A DNA stretch of 33,885 nt from Candidatus Liptonbacteria bacterium (GTDB lineage Bacteria; Patescibacteriota; Minisyncoccia; UBA6257; 2-01-FULL-56-20): contig JACOXZ010000012.1 in assembly GCA_016182105.1 (NCBI GenBank), positions 1 to 33,885 on the forward strand, read 5' to 3'. A program made the translations under genes and the position numbers. Shown one piece after another: positions 8,248 to 15,200 of the stretch. Under the pieces are notes generated by a model that was not told the origin of the DNA, made no database searches, and worked only from the letters and a program-made list of their open reading frames with translations. The stretch's first letter is position 1. Every line of letters starts with the position of its first letter.

Positions 8248-8503
8248 ATCTTAACTCGACGCCTTCCTTCTTGAGCCGCTCAATTTTTTTACTGCTCCCC
8301 CCTCGGCTATAGCCGCCTGGTCGGCCGTCGGAGCGAATCACCCGGTGGCAAGGAACCTCGCGGTCGCGATTCGCCTTCATAATATTCCCCACAGCCCGAT
8401 AAGCACGCGGACTGCCGGCAGCTACCGCCACTTCCTTATAACTCATTACGCTTCCTTTCGGGATTCGGCGGACAACTTCTAAAACTTTTTCCTTAAACCT
8501 CAT
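8246..8503 (-). CDS. O6-alkylguanine-DNA alkyltransferase-type domain protein (MGMT/Ogt C-terminal domain only)
   Basis: An 85-aa protein consisting of only the winged-helix DNA-binding and active-site domain of the MGMT/Ada-C family. The sequence from MRFKEKVLEVVRRIPKG runs into YRAVGNIMKANRDREV, then PCHRV with the alkyl-accepting Cys, and GGYSRGG. Because the Cys is present it is a possible active suicide repair protein rather than an alkyltransferase-like (ATL) protein, in which this Cys is replaced. The N-terminal domain of full-length Ogt is absent. I use ATG 8503, since upstream codons give an unrelated tail. It sits 55 nt after the GerMN gene's stop and just before RNA element A. It would contribute to a local DNA-repair theme with nth and the uvr genes. 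Confidence 0.85.
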   Translation of the reverse strand: MRFKEKVLEVVRRIPKGSVMSYKEVAVAAGSPRAYRAVGNIMKANRDREVPCHRVIRSDGRPGGYSRGGSSKKIERLKKEGVELR

Positions 8504-8558
8504 TTTTGATATCGAATTTCTTACTTTAATTTTTGAGCTTTTGGGCGAATTCAAATTT

Positions 8559-9644
8559 TTACGGCTGCAAAATATCTTCCGTGCGGCCGTTTATGGAAAT
8601 CACGACATCACGGACGCTAGGGAATTGCTTCACGGTTTCTCTGATTTGCGAGCGAATGGCGGTGAGGCGGCAGGAACCGCCCACTTGAAATTCAAGCGCT
8701 TCGTTAAAATCAACCCTCAAAATCCCGTCTCCAATTGTTAAGCTCTGGATTATCACGCCTTTGGGTATGTTAGTAAGAAATCCGTCGCTTACTTCCGAGG
8801 CGGTCGGACCCCTTAGCAACTCCTCAAGAGCGACTCGCGCCACTGCTTGAGTTTGCTTAATAGTTCTTGTGACCGGATAAACCTTTGCGCAATCCGACGC
8901 ATTCGGATCATATATTTTATTGCTAAAGAATGCATTTATTTTCATTGTGTCGGCTCTCGCGAATTTAACCGGCACCACAACCTTATTAATTTCCGAGCCG
9001 TCTTTGGCCGAATACTCAAAAACCTCAAGCGTCCCGCCTTGGCTCTTGGGCAATGGGTATGTCCTTATCACCTCAAATTGGCCGAAAAGACCGGCATCAG
9101 GACTTGCGGCCATCGCGTGCCCTTCGAAAAGAAGGCCTGCGTCCCCGTCGTAGAGCCGGTAGGCAAAAGTACTTTCAAATACTCGTGCTTCACCTTTTAT
9201 TGTGAGCGGCGAACTGATTTCTTCGTTAGGAGCGGGCGAAAAGACAATAATATTCGGAACTTTTGTTATTTTTACTTCGGCGGCTAAGAATGAATCTTTA
9301 GAGATCAGCTTGCCTTTTGCGGAAATCGTAAATCCCCTCTTCAAGCTAGAAAAAGCGACTACCCCACCAGACTCGTCGAAGAATTTTGTCTGCGGAAGAA
9401 CCGTGAGGCTCACTGTCCCCTCCTCGCCAATTTGAAGGGTGATGACTTTTACGCTCGAAGCTAAATCAAAAATAACTCCCTGAATTGAATCTTTGGTCGT
9501 GAGCGGCTCTTCTGGGGCAGATCCTGTTCCTGGAGTTATCGCGGTTTCACTTGGATTAAAGACAAAGTTCTTTAGGAGCAGGAAAGAGGCCCCGAGCACA
9601 ACAATAATCACAATCGTGATCAGGGCGTATTCTTTGTTGGACAT
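8559..9644 (-). CDS. Membrane-anchored Gmad2 + GerMN domain protein
   Basis: A 361-aa envelope protein. It has an N-terminal membrane anchor (residues about 6-28, ALITIVIIVVLGASFLLL), a middle OB/beta-rich segment, a Gmad2 immunoglobulin-like domain (about 130-228, starting IIVFSPAPNEEISSPLTIKG), and a C-terminal GerMN domain (about 232-361, INAFFSNK... VARVALEELLRGPTASE... LRVDFNEAL). These domains occur in cell-surface lipoproteins and spore-germination proteins; in non-sporing bacteria the role is unknown, probably envelope structure or ligand binding. The -10 TATACT (9651-9656, minus strand) is 7 nt from the ATG, so the mRNA should be leaderless. Confidence 0.88.
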   Translation of the reverse strand: MSNKEYALITIVIIVVLGASFLLLKNFVFNPSETAITPGTGSAPEEPLTTKDSIQGVIFDLASSVKVITLQIGEEGTVSLTVLPQTKFFDESGGVVAFSSLKRGFTISAKGKLISKDSFLAAEVKITKVPNIIVFSPAPNEEISSPLTIKGEARVFESTFAYRLYDGDAGLLFEGHAMAASPDAGLFGQFEVIRTYPLPKSQGGTLEVFEYSAKDGSEINKVVVPVKFARADTMKINAFFSNKIYDPNASDCAKVYPVTRTIKQTQAVARVALEELLRGPTASEVSDGFLTNIPKGVIIQSLTIGDGILRVDFNEALEFQVGGSCRLTAIRSQIRETVKQFPSVRDVVISINGRTEDILQP

Positions 9645-9650
9645 AGGTTA

Positions 9651-9656
9651 AGTATA
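9651..9656 (-). promoter_or_regulatory. Leaderless promoter -10 of the GerMN gene
   Basis: TATACT on the minus strand ends 7 nt before the ATG at 9644, so transcription should start at or next to the A of the start codon. The same bases read TATAAC on the plus strand at 9653-9658, which could serve RNA element B. Confidence 0.6.
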
Positions 9657-9674
9657 ACACCAAAAGCCTCTCAT

Positions 9675-9834
9675 GCCCCCGCCCCTCTTATCTCGAGGCA
9701 GCTCTCGGAGGCGCGTTGGCTTGGTCCGCTCGTTACCATACCCTTAGCCGAGCGGCAACGCGCCGAGAGCGCAGGCGGGCATCTGCCGCTGGAGCAGATG
9801 AACCGCCGGTGCCGAGAGGTAGGAGGGGCGTGGC
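9675..9834 (+). ncRNA. Structured RNA element, copy B, unknown family
   Basis: This has the same architecture as 8105-8247. P1 (about 9681-9694 with 9814-9829) contains U-G wobbles in plus-strand polarity. P2 is CTCTC (9702-9706) with GAGAG (9765-9769), a GGA bulge, GGCGCGTTG/CAACGCGCC (9710-9718 / 9756-9764) and CCGCTCG/CGAGCGG inside. P3 is GGCGG/CCGCC (9774-9778 / 9803-9807) around ATCTGC-CGCTGGA-GCAGAT. Single-stranded blocks AGCTCTCGGA, GAACCGC and CCGA(A/G)AGG are shared with copy A. On the plus strand P1 is followed by a long T-rich run (9838-9855), giving a terminator-like 3' end. TATAAC at 9653 may be its -10. Confidence 0.72.
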
Positions 9835-9842
9835 ACACTTTT

Positions 9843-10472
9843 TTATTTTATTTTGCTTAAAGGACAATTCTTGTGGTCATGCGGCCGCGCTGGACAATAC
9901 TTACGTCCATAATCAATCATCCGGTACGTAAACTCAAACCATTCTTTCTTGGGTAAAATAGTCATCAAGTCTTTTTCAATTTTTTCCGGATCAGTGTGAC
10001 TTGTAAGCCCCATAAGTTTCGCAAGGCGCCGGACGTGCGTATCCACCGCAATTCCCTCAATCACTCCGTAAGCATTTCCCAAAACGACGTTCGCGGTTTT
10101 TCGCGCGACTCCCGGGATGGTCAAGATTTCTTTCATAGTCCGGGGGATTTTCCCGCCGAATTTCTCTTTCACTAGTTTCGCCGCGGCAAGAATATTTTTC
10201 GCTTTATTTCGGTAAAAACCGGTAGAACGAATATCTTGTTCGAACTCTTTTTGGCTCGCATGCACGTAGTCATCTAATGACGAGTACTTTTTGAAAAGCC
10301 GCTCCGTCACCTCATTCACCTTTTTATCGGTGCACTGCGCGGAGAGTACAACGGCAACCAGAAGTTCCCAATTATTCGAGAACTTAAGAGAAATTTTTGC
10401 GTGCGGCAAGAGCTTTTTCAAGATACGTACGACCACGCCTGCACGCCGTTTGAGTTTAATGTTACCGGGCAT
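9843..10472 (-). CDS. nth: Endonuclease III (DNA glycosylase/AP lyase) without a complete 4Fe-4S site
   Basis: A 209-aa HhH-GPD base-excision enzyme that removes oxidised pyrimidines and nicks AP sites. The HhH motif with catalytic Lys is in LTIPGVARKTANVVLG (about residues 115-130), and the catalytic Asp is in VDTHVRRL. Length and the N-terminal SAQCTDKKVNEVT segment are normal. The C-terminal cluster loop is altered: family members carry C-x6-C-x2-C-x5-C, but here only the first and third Cys remain (CPARPHDHKNC). The second is His and the fourth position is Lys at the extreme C-terminus. Glycosylase residues are intact, so it is probably active without a standard cluster. TATAAT at 10485-10490 lies 13 nt from the ATG, giving a very short leader. 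Confidence 0.92.
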   Translation of the reverse strand: MPGNIKLKRRAGVVVRILKKLLPHAKISLKFSNNWELLVAVVLSAQCTDKKVNEVTERLFKKYSSLDDYVHASQKEFEQDIRSTGFYRNKAKNILAAAKLVKEKFGGKIPRTMKEILTIPGVARKTANVVLGNAYGVIEGIAVDTHVRRLAKLMGLTSHTDPEKIEKDLMTILPKKEWFEFTYRMIDYGRKYCPARPHDHKNCPLSKIK

Positions 10473-10507
10473 AAAACCTACTAAATTATAAGTTATCCAC
10501 AGCTCCC

Positions 10508-10537
10508 TTGGACACCCCCTGTAAATTATGGTATACT
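10508..10537 (+). promoter_or_regulatory. Promoter of the ncRNA candidate
   Basis: TTGGAC (10508-10513) and TATACT (10532-10537) are separated by 18 bp, reading rightward and divergent from nth. Transcription would start near 10545. Confidence 0.65.
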
Positions 10538-10544
10538 AACATTA

Positions 10545-10918
10545 GTCTTAATAGTCTAACTTTTGACAATTTAAAACTCCAGCCAGGAAAATCGGAATCC
10601 AGAGTGGAATCACGGGATGCCACTTAGGCGTAAAAGGATGTTAACCTCAACTAGGAGGAGCATATCTATACGAAAGACCCACACGCAGGCAACTGCGAGT
10701 ACTGAAAATGGCTGACAGTAACAGTTGCCTATTAGAAAAATTATAATTTTTCAGCCACTCTTTGGAGTCTTCGGTGCTCCGACACAATAATCTCGGGTCG
10801 TATATAGATCCCCCGCTACTCCCTCACGGAGCAACACGTGCTCGGCAAAGCAGCCGATGACAACAATAATCAAAATCCCCTTACAAACGACGCAATGTTT
10901 GTCGGGGGATTTTTTATT
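10545..10918 (+). ncRNA. Free-standing structured non-coding RNA candidate, about 370 nt
   Basis: This 446-bp gap between nth and a VIT gene holds no ORF of size but has a promoter and a strong terminator. Visible helices are AGTGG/CCACT near 10602-10623, GGCAACTG/CAGTTGCC (8 bp, about 10688-10729), GGCTGA/TCAGCC crossing it in pseudoknot fashion (about 10710-10756), GAAAAATT/AATTTTTC near 10735-10752, TCGGC/GCCGA near 10844-10860, and the terminator stem. I compared it with tmRNA, RNase P RNA, SRP RNA and 6S RNA and did not find their signatures. A short ATG reading frame (MADSNSCLLEKL) lies inside but without a convincing SD. Confidence 0.6.
10873..10918 (+). terminator. Strong terminator of the ncRNA, possibly bidirectional
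   Basis: AAATCCCC pairs with GGGGATTT around an inner ACAAAC/GTTTGT helix, followed by TTTTTTATTT on the plus strand. On the minus strand it sits just after the VIT stop codon and ends GGGGATTTTGATT, so it can serve both transcripts. Confidence 0.9.
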
Positions 10919-11430
10919 TAAAATGCGAAGTTTACCAGTTTGCCAACAGCCACGCCCACGGCAATGGCGACTCCGCCCACTAAAACCATACGGATACTAT
11001 TTCTCAAAATATTAATACGAGAAACTCTACCACTTAAGAGTCCTAATACGAATAACGCGAAAAGAGAAACAATGATTGAAATCCAAAGAGCCGATTTGGC
11101 TTCGAAAATCACGTAGGGGAAAATTGGAATAAAACCGCTTATAAAATAAGAGAAAAACATTATAAGGCCTAGGGTAAAAGAAGATTTAAGCGGCGCCTCC
11201 CTCTGCTCCAAATAATCTTCAGCCGAATGTTCGGCAAGGAAGCTACCGACTGCCATAGAAAAAGACTCTACAAAAATTAAGATGACGCCGGTTAAGAAAA
11301 TATTCCGCCTAGATAGACCAACGATCGCGATACCGGAAAGAAGCCCAACCGTTGAGACTAAACTGTCTTCAACGCCGAAAATGAAATTCCTAAGGTAACT
11401 CGCCGAAACCTGACGCGAGAGATGCCGCAT
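10918..11430 (-). CDS. VIT1/CCC1 family metal ion transporter
   Basis: A 170-aa polytopic membrane protein of the VIT/CCC1 (DUF125) family, which moves Fe2+ or Mn2+ out of the cytoplasm in characterised members. The signature YLRNFIFGVEDSLVSTVGLLSG is at residues 11-32, and the metal-region segment with ESFSMAVGSFLAEHSAEDYLEQRE follows. About five transmembrane helices are visible (the family's usual number), with a short cytoplasmic loop. The start is ATG 11430, 9 nt after the stop of a small Cys-rich gene, so the two are co-transcribed and probably share a metal-homeostasis role. The exact ion cannot be inferred. Confidence 0.88.
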   Translation of the reverse strand: MRHLSRQVSASYLRNFIFGVEDSLVSTVGLLSGIAIVGLSRRNIFLTGVILIFVESFSMAVGSFLAEHSAEDYLEQREAPLKSSFTLGLIMFFSYFISGFIPIFPYVIFEAKSALWISIIVSLFALFVLGLLSGRVSRINILRNSIRMVLVGGVAIAVGVAVGKLVNFAF

Positions 11431-11439
11431 TTATTTAAA

Positions 11440-11628
11440 TTATTCTTCGGCAGATTCCTCAACTTCCTCAAAAGCGCCGCCGTGCTCACCGTTCGGGCAC
11501 ATGCACTTTTCTAACTGCTCGCCTTCTTTGGGACAGCCTTTGGCGCCGCAGACGCCGGGCTTTTCCGAGACGCCGTGGCAACCGCCTTTACAAATGAAAT
11601 GGTGTTTCGATTCTGTTTCTTCTTTCAT
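11440..11628 (-). CDS. Small Cys/His-rich metal-binding protein
   Basis: A 62-aa protein with paired cysteines and histidines: HHFICKGGCHGVSEKPGVC, then GAKGCPKEGEQLEKCMC and PNGEHGG. It has an acidic Glu-rich tail. The spacing of Cys and His suggests a small zinc- or iron-binding fold; similar short proteins recur in Candidate Phyla Radiation genomes from memory, but I cannot name a family. It is the first gene of a two-gene unit with the VIT transporter. Its promoter has an extended -10 (TGGTAAAAT, 11659-11667, minus strand) and a perfect palindrome directly upstream, which would cover the -35 region. Confidence 0.75.
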   Translation of the reverse strand: MKEETESKHHFICKGGCHGVSEKPGVCGAKGCPKEGEQLEKCMCPNGEHGGAFEEVEESAEE

Positions 11629-11669
11629 TATTTACGTAAACTAAACGACCTTTATCCAATTTTACCACA

Positions 11670-11700
11670 CCCAGTAACATTACTTTGTAATGTTACTGGG
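11670..11700. promoter_or_regulatory. Perfect 31-bp palindrome at the promoter of the metal-related operon
   Basis: CCCAGTAACATTAC (11670-11683), TTT, then the exact complement GTAATGTTACTGGG (11687-11700). On the minus strand it ends 3-6 bp upstream of the extended -10 and replaces the -35 box, the position of an operator. It also separates two divergent transcripts (the rightward -10 is at 11743), so it is not an obvious terminator. Confidence 0.55.
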
Positions 11701-11742
11701 CACAAAGCCCCTTCTTTACTCATATTAAATTACTTAATATGC

Positions 11743-11748
11743 TATAAT
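11743..11748 (+). promoter_or_regulatory. Extended -10 promoter of the 11755-12117 transcript
   Basis: TGC-TATAAT with an AT-rich upstream stretch. It would start transcription near 11755. Confidence 0.6.
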
Positions 11749-11907
11749 ATATAAGCGTAAAGTCAGCAGTTTGAAAACTTAATTTCCCTCTTGCTCCAAG
11801 CCCGGAACAACAACTGGCCTTGGTGCAGGAGGGAAACGCGCCCCGATCGCGGGCCGGCAGTTGAGGTCGAACTGCTCAAATCAAAACCCCTCCGTGCACC
11901 ATATATT

Positions 11908-12045
11908 ATGGGAGGAGCAATTGGGTTTGCCGCCGTCATCGTGGCTCTGGGGATTTTTCTCCCGCGCGTCCTCCAGTCACTGGAGACTTTCCTGCTTCTG
12001 CTCTTTGAAAAAGCAACTCTCTTTCTCCAACACCTCCGACTCTGA
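11908..12045 (+). CDS. Possible 45-aa single-pass membrane peptide
   Basis: ATG 11908 opens a 45-codon frame, MGGAIGFAAVIVALGIFLPR and onward, with one strong hydrophobic helix and a second hydrophobic stretch (ETFLLLLFEKATLFL). The frame is open further upstream to 11791 without another ATG. No free SD precedes the ATG, which itself lies in a CCTCC/GGAGG stem. If real, it is a tiny membrane protein encoded in the structured 11755-12117 transcript. It could equally be a chance frame in an RNA gene. I do not recognise it. Confidence 0.35.
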   Translation: MGGAIGFAAVIVALGIFLPRVLQSLETFLLLLFEKATLFLQHLRL

Positions 12046-12084
12046 CCGCCTAGCTGATACCCCTGTCCCGTTTAGCGGGACAAA

Positions 12085-12117
12085 CAAAAAAGGCACCCTT
12101 AGTGGTGCCTATTTTTT
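12085..12117. terminator. Bidirectional terminator
   Basis: AGGCACC (12091-12097) pairs with GGTGCCT (12104-12110). A TTTTTT run follows on the plus strand, and an equivalent run (TTTTTTG) follows on the minus strand because AAAAAA precedes the stem. It ends both the 11755 transcript and the leftward adhesin gene unit. Confidence 0.88.
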
Positions 12118-12229
12118 ATGGCGTCGTTATTGTTACGTCATCGATCCAGCCGACATCACTACCAGCACTAGCAGTGCTGTCTTTCGCATAGAGCCATCTC
12201 AAAACGAATATATTCTCAACTTCCCAAGC
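12116..12229 (-). pseudogene. C-terminal remnant of a surface protein gene
   Basis: A minus-strand frame of about 37 codons runs from just after a TAA (12230-12232) to a TAA at 12116, directly in front of the terminator. It reads in part FVLRWLYAKDSTASAGSDV followed by GWIDDVTIT, the pattern of the last strands of a concanavalin/jelly-roll domain in bacterial surface proteins. It has no start of its own and lies 33 nt after the stop of the large adhesin gene. I read it as the leftover end of an earlier or longer version of that gene, cut off by a frameshift or recombination. The intervening bases carry no repeat that I can see. Confidence 0.5.
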
Positions 12230-12262
12230 TTAGAAAATAACTGCAATTCGTAATTCAAGGTT

Positions 12263-15200
12263 TTACGGTCGCGGCGCTGTTGAGGGAAGAGGATTAATTG
12301 TGCCTTGGGTGATAGAATTTGCCTCTAGGCGAATTCTTCCCACACCCCCACCCCCGCCTCCGCCGCCCGGAGTCGCCGCAGCCGTTGAAGCGGCTCCGCC
12401 AGTTCCGCCGGTTGCGGTAAATGTTGCGCTATTGGTAAATGAATTAGCTTGAATCAAAATGCTTCCTCCTGCTCCGCCTCCGCTGGCCCCGTTTCTGTTA
12501 ATCGTAGCAACTCCATTATTGCCGTTAGATATGATCGCACCGTTATTGGAAAATATATCGCAGGCAATAAAGATTATACCGCCTCCGTCTCCTCCGATTT
12601 GACCGGCTATAGCAGTTATAGCATCATGGCCTCCGCCCCCGCCCCCGCCGGAAGCTAAGTATAACTTTGTCAAAGTTGTATTTCCATAAAATCCTCCGCC
12701 ACCGCCGCCACCGGCTCCAACACCGGTTGAACCCGTTGACCCGCCATTTCCACCTTGTCCGGTTTGAGTCCCAGTACCGGCTGAGGCAACAGTCGGACTT
12801 CCTCCTCCGGCGCTTCCAGCATTTCCGCCAGCTCCAGCCGGAACATTGTCTCCTGAAGATCCTCCGCCGCCTCCACCGCCAACATCCGTGCTTCCGCCGG
12901 TACCACCAGCTCCAGCAAGGGTATTATCACCGCCTCCACCGCCTCCACCGCCGGCTCCCCCATAACCGCCTCCTCCTCCGCCACCTGCTCCATCAACAGT
13001 TGCTGATGCATCCGCATTTCCTCCCCCTCCCCCTCCTCCGCGCGTTCCTGCCGGGGAAGGATCGCAAATTCCGCAAGGGACAACTCCTGACAGTCCGGCA
13101 TTAGAACTAGCCCCACCGCCGTTGGTTCCAAATTGTCCACCGGTACCTCCAGAAACAGTGTCGTCTCCGCCGCTGCCGACTATTCCATCATAACTTTCTC
13201 CATTAGTTCCACCGACAGTGGCACCGCTTGTTCCTCCTCTATAACCCAGCCCGCTTGCGCTTATTATTCCGCCAGCATTAATGGTGACCTGACCTGTTGC
13301 CCTGAAAGCAATTATGCCGCCGGAACTTCCCAGCCAGTCATTGGCCGTTAAAGTGCCGCTAGAATTGATGGTAACGGTTGTCCATTGAGCAACTCTTTGC
13401 GCAATTATTTTTTGGTTGGCAAAAGTAACGCCGCCATAAGTCTTTTGAACGGGAGTGGAGAGGTTGAGTGTGGTGCTATTGGGAACGGATGCGATTTTAA
13501 TAAATTCAAAATTGCCGACATCAGCGTTGTCAGTGTTTGTGCCTTGCAAATTAATCAAAATAATTTCGTCGTTGGCCGCAAAGCCGGTTGTAGAAATAAC
13601 GGTTATTGATGAACTGGTGGGGTTGGCAGTTACGGCTGTTACTACACCTGTGGGGTTTACAGTGCGCAATGAACCCAAAATGGCAGTATTGATATTTTGA
13701 GTGGTGGCAATAGTAACAGAGCCGTCAACTCCTGTGCCATTGGGAGTGGCGCCGGATAATGTAGTAGCGCTCGCCGTGGCCGACAAGACAGATTCGTTTC
13801 CTGCCGCATCAATAGCCGAAACCTTGTATCCGTAAGCGGTGCTGGCAAGAAGACCGGTGTCGGAATAGGTGGTGACAACGCCCAAGGTGGTAAAAAGAAC
13901 AGTAGGAGTGCAAGCCGCTCCTGTGCAGCGGTAAACTTTATAACCGGTAACCGCAACGTTGTCAGTGGAAGCGGTCCACGAAAGATCGATCTGGGAAGTG
14001 GATATGGCAGTTGCGGTAAGACCGGTGGGAACCGAAGGCGGCGTGGTGTCACCGGCAGCAGCCACGGTGAAGCCGCCGGAGAGCGTCCCCGTCTGGCCGT
14101 CAGGATTTACCATAACTACATTCCATTTTCCTGTCGCAGCACCTGCCGGAATCATGAATGTTCCGCTGTTTAGGAGCCCTGCATTTTGGAACACAAAACC
14201 ACTTCCGACAATATCAGACTGGCTCGTGGAGGCAAGTTTTACGGTGAAAGACCCATTTTTGAAATTTGAGCCAGTGATGGCGACCGCCGTGGTCGTGCTC
14301 CCCACTGTTCCGCTATTGGGGCTAGAGCTTGAAACCGTTGGCGCCGGCGCTTGGTTGATTGTAAGGCCGGAATAGGTTCCAGTTTGGCTGTCTGGATTTG
14401 TAACAATGACGGTCCAAAGGCCGGTGGTCGCATTCGTAAGGTTAAAGACGATTGTGTTCAATGTTGTCGAGCTGATAAAGGAGAGGCTCGAATTCGTAAT
14501 GGTCGTCTGCCCTGTTTTGGTAAGGCTTACCGTTGGTGCACTCTGAAAGCCAGTTCCCGTAATACTCGTAAGTGTCGAGAGACCCCCATTCGTCGTACTG
14601 GTCGGGCTAATACTAGTAACCGTTGGCGCTGGAGCTGCTACACTATTCACCGTGAATCCGTTCACAAGTGTTCCGGATTGAGGGCCTGGATTTGTTACCA
14701 CGACATTCCACGTCCCCGTTGCGACACCACTCAAGTTGAATGAGCCACCCGTGATGGTTGAAGGATTGGCAAAGGTGAAACCAATACCCGCAATGTCCGT
14801 TTGCCCGGATTTCGTAAGAGCGACCGTAGCCCCGCTCGTTGCGAAGTTCGAGCCGGTGATGCTTGTAATGCTCACCAATCCGGTGTTTACACCACTCGAG
14901 GGGGTGATACTCGAAACGGTTGGTGCGGGCGTGGACGAAGTGGCCGGGCGCGGCGGAGTCAGAGTGAGCTTTGACCCGTTCTCAAAAACATTATCATCAT
15001 CGCCGCCATCATATGCTGCCTTCGATGCATGTTTTTTGGATTCGAAGACGGCGTTGAACTCATACGAGCCGCACACATAGCTATAGTAGAGACCGGAAGA
15101 AAAAGTGTTTGTGGGATCAACAGGAAGGTGTGAGATCGGCGGCACAACCTTAGTGGCCACTTGCCGCAAATCGACTGGAATCCAACCTGTCCCATCAATA

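Larger units (their letters stand above)
11755..12117 (+). ncRNA. Structured transcript with sequestered ribosome site, ncRNA or leader plus small membrane peptide
   Basis: A near-perfect 18-bp hairpin lies at 11783-11836: TTTCCCTCTTGCTCCAAG with CTTGGTGCAGGAGGGAAA. The 3' arm contains AGGAGG, the only good SD in the transcript. Further stems follow: CCCG/CGGG near 11843-11854, GCAGTT/AACTGC near 11860-11878, CCTCC/GGAGG around the ATG at 11908, and CTCCAG/CTGGAG near 11972-11986. It ends with a GTCCCG/CGGGAC hairpin and the terminator at 12091-12117. It is either a stand-alone RNA or a regulated leader. Confidence 0.5.

Noticed and set aside
10545-10918. tmRNA, RNase P RNA, SRP RNA or 6S RNA
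   Set aside because: I see no tRNA-like ends or plausible tag for tmRNA, no GAGGAAAGUC/ACAGAA cores for RNase P, no SRP GNAR domain, and no single long 6S hairpin. It is kept as an unknown RNA.
12449-14743. Open frames opposite the adhesin gene, including His/Leu/Arg-rich and Pro/Ala-rich ones
   Set aside because: They are antisense or out-of-frame shadows of the Gly-rich and repeat-rich coding sequence; compositions are the direct reflection of GGN and ACN codons.
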